Assembly: GCF_008728515.1 (NCBI RefSeq)
Contig: NC_044995.1
Location: 16,952,127 to 17,016,126 of the forward strand
DNA length: 64,000 nucleotides
Source of the DNA: Papio anubis
Lineage: Eukaryota; Chordata; Mammalia; Primates; Cercopithecidae
Direction: 5' to 3'
The notes below the pieces were generated by a model. That model saw only the letters and a list, made by a program, of their open reading frames with translations, was not told the DNA's origin and made no database searches. This document shows, piece after piece, positions 13,228 through 24,300 of the stretch (positions are counted from its first letter, which is position 1; each line of letters opens with the position of its first letter). The position numbers were made by a program, and so were the translations under genes.

Positions 13228-13512
13228 GCTTAGCACAATGGCTCATGCCTGTAATTCCAGCACGTTGGGCAGCCAAGGCTGGTGGATGGCTTGAGCCCAG
13301 GAATTTGAGAACAGGCTGGGTAACATGGCAAAAACCCGTCTCTACTAAAATTAGAAAATATTAGCCTGGCATGGCGACATGAGCCTGTAGTCCCAGCTAC
13401 TCAGGAGGCTGAGCTGGGAGGATCACCTGAGCCCAGGAGCCAGAGGGTGCAGTGAGCTGAGACGGTGCCACACCACTCCAGCCTGTGTGTCAGGGTGAGA
13501 CCTGTTTTAAAA
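13228..13512 (+). mobile_element. Old AluJ-like element inside the L1
   Basis: Full-length, diverged Alu with 'cttgagcccaggaatttgag', an AluJ-type feature. Imperfect target duplications resembling 'aaaagagtgggtaaagg' can be seen on both sides (about 13211 and 13520). Confidence 0.85.
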
Positions 13513-15399
13513 CAACCACAAAAAAAGATGAGCATAGGACAGGAACAGACACTTTTCAAAAGTGGACATACAGGTGGCCAAAAAGCATATAATAAAAGCT
13601 TAACATCACTGAACATTAGAGAAAAACAAATCAACACCAAAATGAGATACCATCTCACACCAGTCAGAATGGCTCTTATTAAAAAGTCAGAAAAGGACAG
13701 ATACTGACAAGGTTATGAAGAAAAGGGAGCACTTACACATTGTTGGTGGAAGTGTAAATTAGTTCACCCATTGTGGAAAGCAGCATGGTGATTCCTGAAA
13801 CAGCCAACAACAGAACTACCATTCAACCCAGCAATTCCATCACTGGGTGTATACCCAGAATAATAGAAATCATTCTGCCATAAAGACATATGCACATGAA
13901 TGTTCATTGCAAAACTATTCACAATAGCAAAGACATGGAATGAACCCAAATGCTCATCAAGGACAGATTAAATACAGAAAATGTGGTATATGTATACAAT
14001 GGAATACTATGCAGTCCTACAAAAGAGTGAGATTATGTCTTTTGCATTAACATGGATGGAGCTGGAAGTCATTATTCTCAGCAAACTAATGCAGGAACAA
14101 AAAACCAAATACGGTATGTTCTCACTTATAAGAGTGAACTAAATGATGAGACTCATGGACACTAAGAGGAGAACAACACACACTGGGACCTACTTGAGGG
14201 TGGAGGGTGAAAGGTACAATAGGAGCAAAAAATAACTATTGAGTACTATGCTTAGTACCCAGATGAAGAAATCATATTTACCACAAAACCCATGACACAA
14301 CTTTATCTGCATATGTACCACTGAACCTAAAATAAAAGGAAAAATAAATCAAAGAAAAAAACAAATCTCAATTCTGTTCCAAGATGGCCGAATAGGAACA
14401 GCTCTGATCTGTGGCTCCCAGCATGATCAACGCAGAAGACGGTGACTTCTGCATTTACAACTGAGGTACCTGGTTCATCTCATTGGGACTGGTTGGACAG
14501 TGGGTGCAGCCCAAGGAGGGTGAACTGAAGCAGGGCGGGGCATCGCCTCACCCGGGAAGCACAAGGGGTCGGGGGAATTCCCTTTCCTAGCAAAGGGAAG
14601 CCATGACAGACTGTACCTGGAAAATCGGGAGGCTGCCAACCAAATACTGTGCTTTTCCAATGGTCTTAGCAAACGGTACACCAGGAGATTATATCCTGCG
14701 CCTGGCTCCACAGGTCCCATGCCCACAGAGCCTTGCTCACTGCTAGCCCGGCAGTCTGAGGTCGACTTGGGAGGCAGCAGCCTGGCAGGGGGAGGGGTGT
14801 CCACCATTCCTGAGGCTTGCGTAGGTAAACAAAGTGGCTGGGAAGCTCAAACTGGGCAGAGCCCACCACAGCTCTGTAAGGCCTGCTGCCTCTGTAAACC
14901 CCCCCTCTGGGGGCAGGGCATAGCTGAACACCAGGCAGCAGAAATTTCTGCAGACTTAAATGTCCCAGTCTGACAGGTCTGAAGAGAGCATGGTTCTCCC
15001 AGCACGGTGTTTGAGCTCTGAGAACCAACAGCCTACTTCCCCAAGTGGGTCCCTGACCCCCTTGTAGCCTAACTGGGAGACAGCTCCCAAAAGGGGCCGA
15101 CTGACACCTCATACAGGTGCGTATCCCTCTGGGACAAAGCTTCTGGAGGAAGGATCAGGCAGCAATATTTGCGGTTCTGCAATATTTGCTGTTCTGCAGC
15201 CTCCGCTGGTGATACCCAGGCAAACAGCGTCTGGAGTGGACCTCCAGCAAACTCAAACAGACCCGCAGCTGAGGGACCTGAGTGTTAGAAGGAAAACTAA
15301 CAAACAGAAAGGAATAGCATCAACATCAACAAGAAGGACATCCACACCAAAACCCCATCTGTAGGTCACCAGCATCAAAAATGCTGTAAAACCACAAAG

Positions 15400-16420
15400 A
15401 TAGGGAACCAGAGAAGAAAAGCTGAAAACTTGAAAAACCAGAGTGCCTCTTCTCCTCCAAAGGATCGTGGCTCCTCACCAGCACCAGAACAAAGCTGGAC
15501 ACAGACTGACTTTGATGAGCTGACAGAAGTAGGCTTCAGAAGGTTGGTAATAACAAACTTCTCCGAGCTAAAGGAGGTTCTTTGAACCCATTGCAAGGAA
15601 GCTAAAAATCTTGAAAAAAGATTAGATGAATGGCTAACTAGAATAAACAGTGTAGAGAAGACCTTAAATGACCTGATGGAGCTGAAAACCATGGCATGAG
15701 AACTACGTGATGCATGCACAAGCTTCAGTAGCCGATTCAATCAAGTGGAAGAAAGGGTAACAGTGATCGAAGATCAAATTAATGAAATAAAGTGAGAAGT
15801 GAAGTTTAGAGAAAAAAGAGTAAAAACAAACAAACAAAGCCTCCAAGAAATATGGGACAATGTGAAAAGAACAAATCTACATTGGATTGGTGTACCAGAA
15901 AGTGATGGGGAGAATGGAACCAAGTTGGAAAACACTCTTCAGGATATTATCCAGGAGAACTTGCCAACCTAGCAAGGCAGGCCAACATTCAAATTCAGGA
16001 AATACAGAGAATACCACAAAGATACTCCTCGAGAACAGCAACCCAAGACACATAATTCTCAGATTAGCCAAGGTTGAAATGAAGGAAAAAATGTTCAGGG
16101 CAGCTAGAGAGAAAGGTCAGGTTACCCACAGAGAGAAGTCCATCAGACTAACAGCAGGTCTCCTGGCAGAAACCCTACAAGCCAGAAGAGACTTGGGGCC
16201 AATATTCAACATTCTTAAAGAAAAGAATTTTCAACCCAGAATTTCATATCCAGCCAAACTAAGCTTCATAACTGAAGGAGAAATAAAATTCTTTACAGAG
16301 AAGCAAATGCTGAGAGATTTTGTCACCACCAGGCCTGCCTTACAAGAGCTCCTGAAGGAAGCACTAAACATGGAAAGGAACAACTGGTACCAGCCACTAC
16401 AAAAACATGCCAAATTGTAA
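15400..16420 (+). pseudogene. L1 ORF1 remnant (RNA-binding protein), broken
   Basis: The region corresponds to L1 ORF1, about 340 codons. The expected initiation codon after 'accacaaag' reads ATA at 15400-15402, and further stops and frameshifts follow in the coiled-coil half. The C-terminal third is readable up to the TAA at 16418-16420. Confidence 0.85.
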
Positions 16421-16483
16421 AGACCATTGATGCTAGCAAGAAACTGCATCAACTAACGGGTAAAATAATCAGCTAACATCATA

Positions 16484-19400
16484 ATGACAGGATCAAATTC
16501 ACACATAACAATATTAACCTTAAATGTAAATGGGCTAAATGCCCCAATTAAAAGACACAGACTAGCAAATTGGATAAAGAGTCAAGACCCATCAGTGTGC
16601 TGTATTCAGGAGACCCATCTCATGTGCAGAGACACACATAGGCTCAAAATAAAGGGATAGAGGAAGATCTACCAAGCAAATGGAAAGCAAAAAAAAGCAG
16701 GAGTGGCAATCCTAGTCTCTGATAAAACAGACTTTAAACCAACAAAGATCAAAAGAGACAAAGAAGGCCATTACATAATGGTAAAAGGATCAATTCAACA
16801 AGAGCTAACTATCCTAAATATATATGCACCCAATACAGGAGCATCCAGATTCATAAAGCAAGTCCTTAGACACCTGCAAAGACACTTAGACTCCCATACA
16901 ATAATAATGGGAGACTTTAACACCCCACTGTCGATGTTAGACAGCTCACTGAGACAGAAGGTTAACAAGGATATCCAGGATTTGAACTCAGCTCTGGATC
17001 AAGTAGACTTAATAGACATCTACAGAACTCTCCACCCCAAATCAACAGAATATACATTCTTCTCAGCACATCGCACTTATTCCAAAATTGACCACATAGT
17101 TGGAAGTAAAGCACTCCTAGCAAACGTAAGACAACAGAAATCACAATAAACTGTCTCTCAGACCACAGTGCAATCAAACTAGAACTCAGGATTAAGAAAC
17201 TCACTCAAAACAGCTCAACTACATGGAAACTGAACAACCTGCTCCTGAATGACTACTGGGTACATAACAAAATGAAGGCAGAAATAAAGATGTTCTTTGA
17301 AACCAATGAGAACAAAGACACAACATACCAGAATCTCTGGGACACATTTAAAGCAGTATGTAGAGGGAAATCTGTAGCACTAAATGCCCACAAGGGAAAA
17401 CAGGAAAGATCTAATATTGACACCCTAACATCACAATTAAAAGAACTAGAGACCCAAGAGTAAACACATTCAAAAGCTAGCAGAAGGCAAGAAATAACTA
17501 AGATCAGAGCAGAACTGAAGGAGATAGAGACACACACACAAAAAAAAACCATCAAAAAAATCAGTGAATCCAGGAGCTAGTTTTTTGAAAAGATCAACAA
17601 AATTGATAGACCACTAGCCAGACTAATAAAGAAGAAAAGAGAGAAGAATCAAATAGATGCAATAAAAATTATAAAGAGGATATCACCACTGATCCCACAG
17701 AAATACAAACTACCATCAGAGAATACTATAAATACCTCTATGCAAATAAACTAGAAAATCTAGAAGAAATGGATATATTCCTGGACACATACACCCTCCC
17801 AAGACTAAACCAGGAAGAATCTGAATCTCTGAATAGACCAATAACAGACTTGGAAATTGAGGCAATAATTAATAGCCTACCAACCAAAAAAAAAGTCCAG
17901 GATCAGATGGATTCACAGCTGAAGTCTACCAGAGGTACAAGGAGGAACTGGAACCATTCCTTCTGAAACTATTCCAATCAATAGAAAAAGAGGGAATCCT
18001 CCCTAGCTCGTTTTATGAGGCCAGTATCACCCTGATACCAAAGCCTAGCAGAGACACAACAACAACAACAAAAGAGAATTTTAGAGCAATATCCCTGATG
18101 AACATCGATGCAAAAATCCTCAATAAAATACTGGTAAACTGAATCTGGCAGCACACCAAAAATCTTGTCCACCACAATCAAGTCGGCTTCATACAGGGGA
18201 TGCAAGACTGGTCCGACATATACAAATCAATAAATGTAATCCATCACATAAACAGAACCAGTGACAAAAACCACATGATTATCTCAATAGATGCAGAAAA
18301 GGCCTTCGACAGAATTCAACAGCCCTTCATGCTAAAAACTCTCAATAAACTAGGTATTGATGGAACGTATCTCAAAATAATAAGAGCTATTTATAACAAA
18401 CCCACAGCCAATATCATACTGAATGAGCAAAAACTGAAAGCATTCCCTTTGAAAACTGACACAAGATGGGGATGCCCTCTCTCACCACTCCTATTCAACA
18501 CAGTGTTGGAAGTTCTGGACAGGGCAATCAGGCAGGAGAACGAAATAAATGGTATTCAATTAGGAAAAGAGGAAGTCAAAGTGTCCCTGTTTGCAGATGA
18601 CATTATTGTATATTTAGAAAACCCCATTGTCGCAGCCCAAAATCTCCTTAAGTTGATAAGCAACTTCAGCAAAGTCTCAGGATACAAAATCAATGTGCAA
18701 AAAATCACAAGCATTCCCAAACACCAATAACAGACAAACAGACAGCCAAATCATGAGTGAACTCCCATTCACAATTGCTACAAAGAGAATAAAATACCTA
18801 GGAATCCAACTTACAAGGGATGTGAAGAACCTCTTCAAGGAGAACGACCAACCACTGCTCAATGAAATAAAAGAGAATACAAACAAATGGAAGAACATTC
18901 CATGCTCATGGATAGGAAGAATCAATATCATGAAAATGGCCATACTGCCCAAGGTAATTTATAGATTCAATGCCATCCCCATCAAGTTACCAATGACTTT
19001 CTTCACAGAATTGGAAAAAACTGCTTTAAAGTTCATATGGAACCAAAAAAGAGCCCGCATTGCCAAGACAATCGTAAGTAAAAAGAACAAAGCTTGAGGC
19101 ATCATGCTACCTGACTTCAAAGTACACTACAAGGTTACAGTAACCAAAACAGCATGGTACTGGTACCAAAACAGAGATAGACCAATGGAACACAACACAG
19201 CCCTCAGAAATAACACCACACATCTACAACCATCTGATCTTTGACAAACCTGACAAAAACAAGAAATGGGGAAAGGATTCCCTATTTAATAAATGGTGCT
19301 GGGAAAACTGGCTAGCCATATGTAGAAAGCTGAAACTGGATCCCTTCCTTACACCTTATACAAAACTTAATTCAAGATGGATTAAAGATTTAAATGTTAA

Positions 19401-20378
19401 ACCATGAAAACCCTGGGGAAAAAAACCTAGGCAATACCATTTAGGATATAGGCAAGGGCAAGGACTTCATGACTAAAACGCCAAAAGCAATGGCAACAAA
19501 AGCCAAGATAGACAAACGGGATCTAATTAAACTGAAGAGCTTCTGCACAGCAAAAGAAACTACCATCAGAGTGGGCAACCTGGCAGGTAAGTGGCTCTTA
19601 CCTGGCAAAGCCAAGTGGCTTAGTGTGGGACAGAATAGGCAATCTACAGAATGAGAGAAAATTTTTGCAATCTACCCATCTGACAAAGGGCTAACTAATA
19701 TCCAGAATCTACAAAGAACTTAAACAAATTTACAAGAAAAAAACAAACAACCCCATCAAAAAGTGGGCAAAGCATATGAACAGACACTTCTCAAAAGAAG
19801 ACATTTATGCAGCCAACAGACACATGAAAAAATGCTTATCATCACTCACCATCAGAGAAATGCAAATCAAAACCACAATGAGATACCATCTGACACCAGT
19901 TAGAATGGCGATCATTAAAAAGTCAGGAAACAACAGATGCTGGAGAGGATGTGGAGAAACAGGAACGCTTTTACACTGTCGGTGGGACTGTAAACTAGTT
20001 CAACCATTGTGGAAGACAGTGTGGTGATTCCTCAAGGATCTAGAACTAAAAATACCATTTGACCCAGTAATCCCATTACTGGGTATATAACCAAAGGATT
20101 ATAAATCATGCTGCTATAAAGACAGATGCATGCATATGTTTATTGCAGTGCTATTCACAATAGCAAAGACTTGGAACCAAACCAAATGTCCATCAATGAT
20201 AGACTGAATTAAGAAAATGTGGCACACATACACCATGGAATTCTAGGCAGCCATAAAAAAGGATGAGTTCATGTCCTTTGCAGGGACATGGATGAAGCTG
20301 GAAACTGTCATTCTGAGCAAACTATCACAAGGAGAGAAAACCAAACACTGCATGTTCTCACTCATAGGTGGGAATTGT
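16484..20378 (+). pseudogene. L1 ORF2 remnant (endonuclease / reverse transcriptase), broken
   Basis: An ATG at 16484 starts the usual ORF2 N-terminus but stops occur within the endonuclease part. Readable blocks include 16703-17149 (endonuclease, with GDFNTPLS near 16910) and 18200-18730 (reverse transcriptase with the FADD catalytic motif near 18590). The ancestral stop is replaced by TGT at 20376-20378. A foreign segment of roughly 57-62 bp interrupts it near 19575-19634, containing a 44-nt match at 19590-19633 to sequence at 20708-20751. Confidence 0.85.
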
Positions 20379-21301
20379 ACAATGAGAACACTTGGACACA
20401 GGGCGGGAAACATCACACATGGGGGCCTGTCTGGGGTGGGGGGGGATGGAGAGGGATAGCATTAGAAGAAATACCTAATGTAAATGACGAGTTAATGGGT
20501 GCAGCAAACCAACATAGGACATGTATACCTATGTAACAAACCTGCACATTGTGCACATGTACCCTAGAAATTAAAGTATAATAATAATAGTAATAAATCT
20601 CACCTTTCTCCCAAATATGCAGAAGAAACAGTGTCTCTGAAACTTTGATTTGCATGGACATCAACAGAGGGTGTAGCTGGAGCCCAAGTGTGTGACAGTC
20701 AGATGAAAGTGGCCCTTACCTGGCAAAGCCAAGTGGCTTAGTGTGGGGCAGGTTCATTCAAGAACTTTCTCTACTTCTCTCCCCAGATCCTCCTCAGGAT
20801 CAACGTCAGTGCTGTCCCAGAACGTTTAAAGGCAGGGAGAAGAATTGCCTTATAGGGCTAACATGTTTTCCCAAAATCTCCAACTTTTTTTTCTTGTTTA
20901 GCCATTGTACAAAATTGGGGAAATGTACAACTTCTGGGTAGACTCTGCATAGTGGAGAAAAGGCTTGAGAGGCACAAAGGCTGGGCTTTACAATCGCTAC
21001 CCCTCACTCCATCATCCTTATCTATGCATTTCCCTGGTAACCCCATCCACAGCCTGATACCTTCCCCACTGTCATTTCTGCTGCATTACAGACACAGACT
21101 TGCAAATAGCTATGATTGTGACTGAGTTTCTTCGTGACACCTGACCCTTTCTCATGCTGCAAGGAAAGCTTGCTGGGAGGAGCCTGGAATCTGGAATGAA
21201 GCCAGAGGGCAAGGCTTAAAGGGGTCATTTAAGTGCTGCAACTCAGAGATTCACTCAGAAGACTGGACACAATTCCGAAGGTCGCCCAGAGGGAGAGAAC
21301 A

Positions 21302-24300
21302 ATGTCATTTCTAACTGTGAGTTGAAAAGGCACAGCCTTCAATAATCTCACGTCACACAAACCAAGAAAGAAATGGGGTATTTTATGAGATGAAAATATG
21401 AGCATTCCTACTGTGAATGCTTTACTGAGAGTTCTGGGTGTGTGGAAGAGAAACACTGAGGCTAGGTATCTGAGATGCTTGTACCATGTGGGGTGTGGAT
21501 CCTGGACCAATGTAACCCTGTGTGAGCATGAGGTGGTGTCTGATGAGAGTGAACTCTGCTGAGATGATATGACTTTAGGTGGAAGGTGGCCCACCAGGTC
21601 AAGCAGGTGTGTGTATCAGTGTAAGGGGTGATTGTGCTTTGTCTTCCTCTTTGTGATATGTGTGTTTGTGCAGAGCCAGACCAGTGCATGAGCATCTTTA
21701 TGCATACAGTGAACAGGTGTGTGTGACTCAGTGAGTGGCATGGCTCTGTGTGACTGTGGATGTGTGTGCTGGGATGTGACTGGGTATTGAAGGGAAAACA
21801 TACGTGTGGCCTTCTGTGCATGTGAAGGTTCCTCCCCACACAGCAGCATCTCTGATGAAGGAACTGTGTGTCTTTTCATGTGTGGCAATGTGAATCCCAG
21901 ATGGCTTAACTGGTGGGGATCTTGGAGATTGTGAGTTACCAAGGACTTGTTTCAGATCACTTGTGAGAGTGGAATGTATGATCAGTAGATGTCTCTTCCC
22001 AGTAAGAGTGGGGAAGAGGAATGCAGACTATGGGGGTGATGGTTCCTCAGGTGGGGTCTGCACAGAGTGACCACTGGCTCTTGCCTCCCAGGCTCAGCTT
22101 CCCTGTCTCCAGCCTATCCTGTACTTTTCATTGTGAGACAGGAGGTTTGCTAGAGAAGGACATTAGAGGCCATGGTTTCAGAGACTGAATCACGTAAAAT
22201 ACCCACTGTAAGCTCTGTCTCAACTGAGTCTAAACTTGTTCCTCCACCCATGAAGGAACAGTTTAGTCTCAGTTCAGACAGAGCTTACAGTGGAGATTAA
22301 TCAACAAAGCAGCTGGGTTCACTGGCTCATGGCCATCATCCCACCAATTTGAGAGACAAAGATGAGAGGATAACTTGAGGCCAGAAGTTTGAGACTGGTC
22401 TGGGTATCATAGTGAGACCCTTTCTTTAAAAAACTTTAAATATCAGACTGTCAGAGGGGCAGGCACCTTTCGCCCCAGCTACACAAGAGGGGGCAGATGT
22501 GTGAGGATCACTGCAGCCCAGTAGTTCGACGTTTCATTGAGCTATTATCGCACCACTGCATGTCAGCCTGGGCAACGGAGCAAGACCCTATCTCAAAAAT
22601 ACAGAAAAATCATCCACCACTTGTAGTCATGGTAGAAATCAATCGTTCCCTCCAGTTATGTCTCTGACCCACAGGCTTCTTTTGTGCAAGTACTGGGGCT
22701 GTGCTCTCAGTAATGTGTCCCCTTCTTGGAAGGACGTCCATTGCCCTTGATGATCGTGATGCATGTGCCTCCCACACACAGGCGTTTCCTGTTCTTTCAT
22801 CATTTCTCTCTCTTTCAACAAGTGTTGTTTCTCACTGGAGTGAATTTCTAAATTCTTACATCCTCAAGTCTTGTTTTCATTTTCAGAGTTGAAAATGAAG
22901 GCAGGTCAGTGTCTCAGGAGGACTCCCCGGTTCTGTTAAGTCACCACTAACAGGCCCTACCCATGCCAGGGATTAGGGGAAAAGGTTTACATATATTAAC
23001 TGCTCTATTATAAAGAATTTCTTACAAAGTAGGAATTCGTGATAATCCTCTTTGTTTTAGGGAAACTGAGGAAGTCAAGTAACCGATCTAAGATTGCACG
23101 GCTAGTAAAAGGCAGAATGAGGACCGGAATCCAGGCATCTTGGCTCCTGAACCCTTGCTCTTACCTATGGGTCCACCATATCTTCAGGAACACGGGGTCC
23201 TGATGTGGTAGGGTGAAAGGGGAGAGTCCACAGAGTCTTCCCTGTGATCTCTAACCTCCTGCACTATGGGAATATGTTACAGGAGGGGAGACTGCGCCTG
23301 ACCCCTGCACCTCTCACTTACTCTCAATACTCTGGCAGGTGCCATACAAACTGCCTGTGTCTTTGTCTGTTGGTTCCTGCGTGATAATCAAAGGGACACC
23401 GATCGACTCTTCTGTGTGAGTACTCCATGGTCCAATGGAGAGGGTGGAGGAGAAAGGAGTAGATTTGCTAACAGTTCGACCTTATTTGTGGGTGATGTGG
23501 AAATGTCCAGTTGGCAGGATGGAGGCCCCATGCAGGTGCAGGTCCTGGAGACCCTCCAGCATCAGGCATGAAATCTGCAGCAACTACCTGTGGGCCAGTC
23601 ACGGGGTCTAGCGGAGGAGGACACTCAGTGGGTTGGGGCTGTGGCTCTTCATCAAGGGGCATAGAATTTTCAGGGAATGAACAAGTCATAGGCCCAGGTC
23701 AGTGGCTGTGACTCAGTTTTCATCTGGGGATGAGGAGCACAGCATCTCCCTGCTGGGGGCACAAGGAGCTTAAGCATCCCCACAGGGATCAGGCCTGCAG
23801 TATCATCGGGGAGACTTTTTCGTTGGGTAAAGGGGGGAAGGGATTTGTGTGTGTGTCAAGTGTGTGTCTGCACAATGAAGGAACCTGTCCAACATGCTGT
23901 GTGCTTTGCCCTCAGCAATGAACCACAGCTGCAGGTGGATTTCTACACTGAGATGAATGAGGAGTCAGAAATTGCCTTCCATTTGCGAGTGCACTTAGGC
24001 CGTCGTGTGGTCATGAACAGTCGTGAGTTTGGGATATGGATGTTGGAGGAGAATTTACACTATGTGCCCTTTGAGGATGGCAAACCATTTGACCTGCGCA
24101 TCTATGTGTGTCGCAATGAGTATGAGGTGAGCACCCCTGGAGCTCCTAGCACCCAGGCTCTTTGAGATCCCAGAGCAAGAGGCAGCTCTCATTGACCTGG
24201 CCTCACCAGTCCCTCAGGGCCCATCTCCCATAACTACCCCTGCCCCAGGTTTTCATCACAGAGCACCCTCTGCTTGCACTGCCGTCCTCAGCTCTTTCCC

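Larger units (their letters stand above)
11490..14362 (+). mobile_element. L1 ORF2/3' end, rearranged and carrying two Alus
   Basis: Plus-strand L1 from the reverse transcriptase region to the 3' end ('accactgaacctaaaataaa'), with many stops and frameshifts. A stretch of ORF2 occurs twice, at about 12186-12714 and 12830-13226. Each copy is followed at the same L1 position by an Alu. The second copy lacks about 180 bp of the first. Confidence 0.8.
14371..20594 (+). mobile_element. Full-length, inactivated L1PA element
   Basis: About 6.2 kb, from a 5' UTR containing 'ccaagatggccgaatagga' to a 3' end 'attaaagtataataataata'. It is flanked by the short direct repeat 'aaatctca' (14363-14370 and 20595-20602), taken as the target-site duplication. 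Both reading frames are broken, so it is not competent. The presence of the YY1-type 'aagatggccg' start and the overall similarity suggest a fairly recent primate L1PA subfamily. It sits directly upstream of duplicon copy B. Confidence 0.9.

Noticed and set aside
16703..19097. Open frames with endonuclease and FADD reverse-transcriptase motifs
   Set aside because: They are fragments of the inactivated L1, not host genes.
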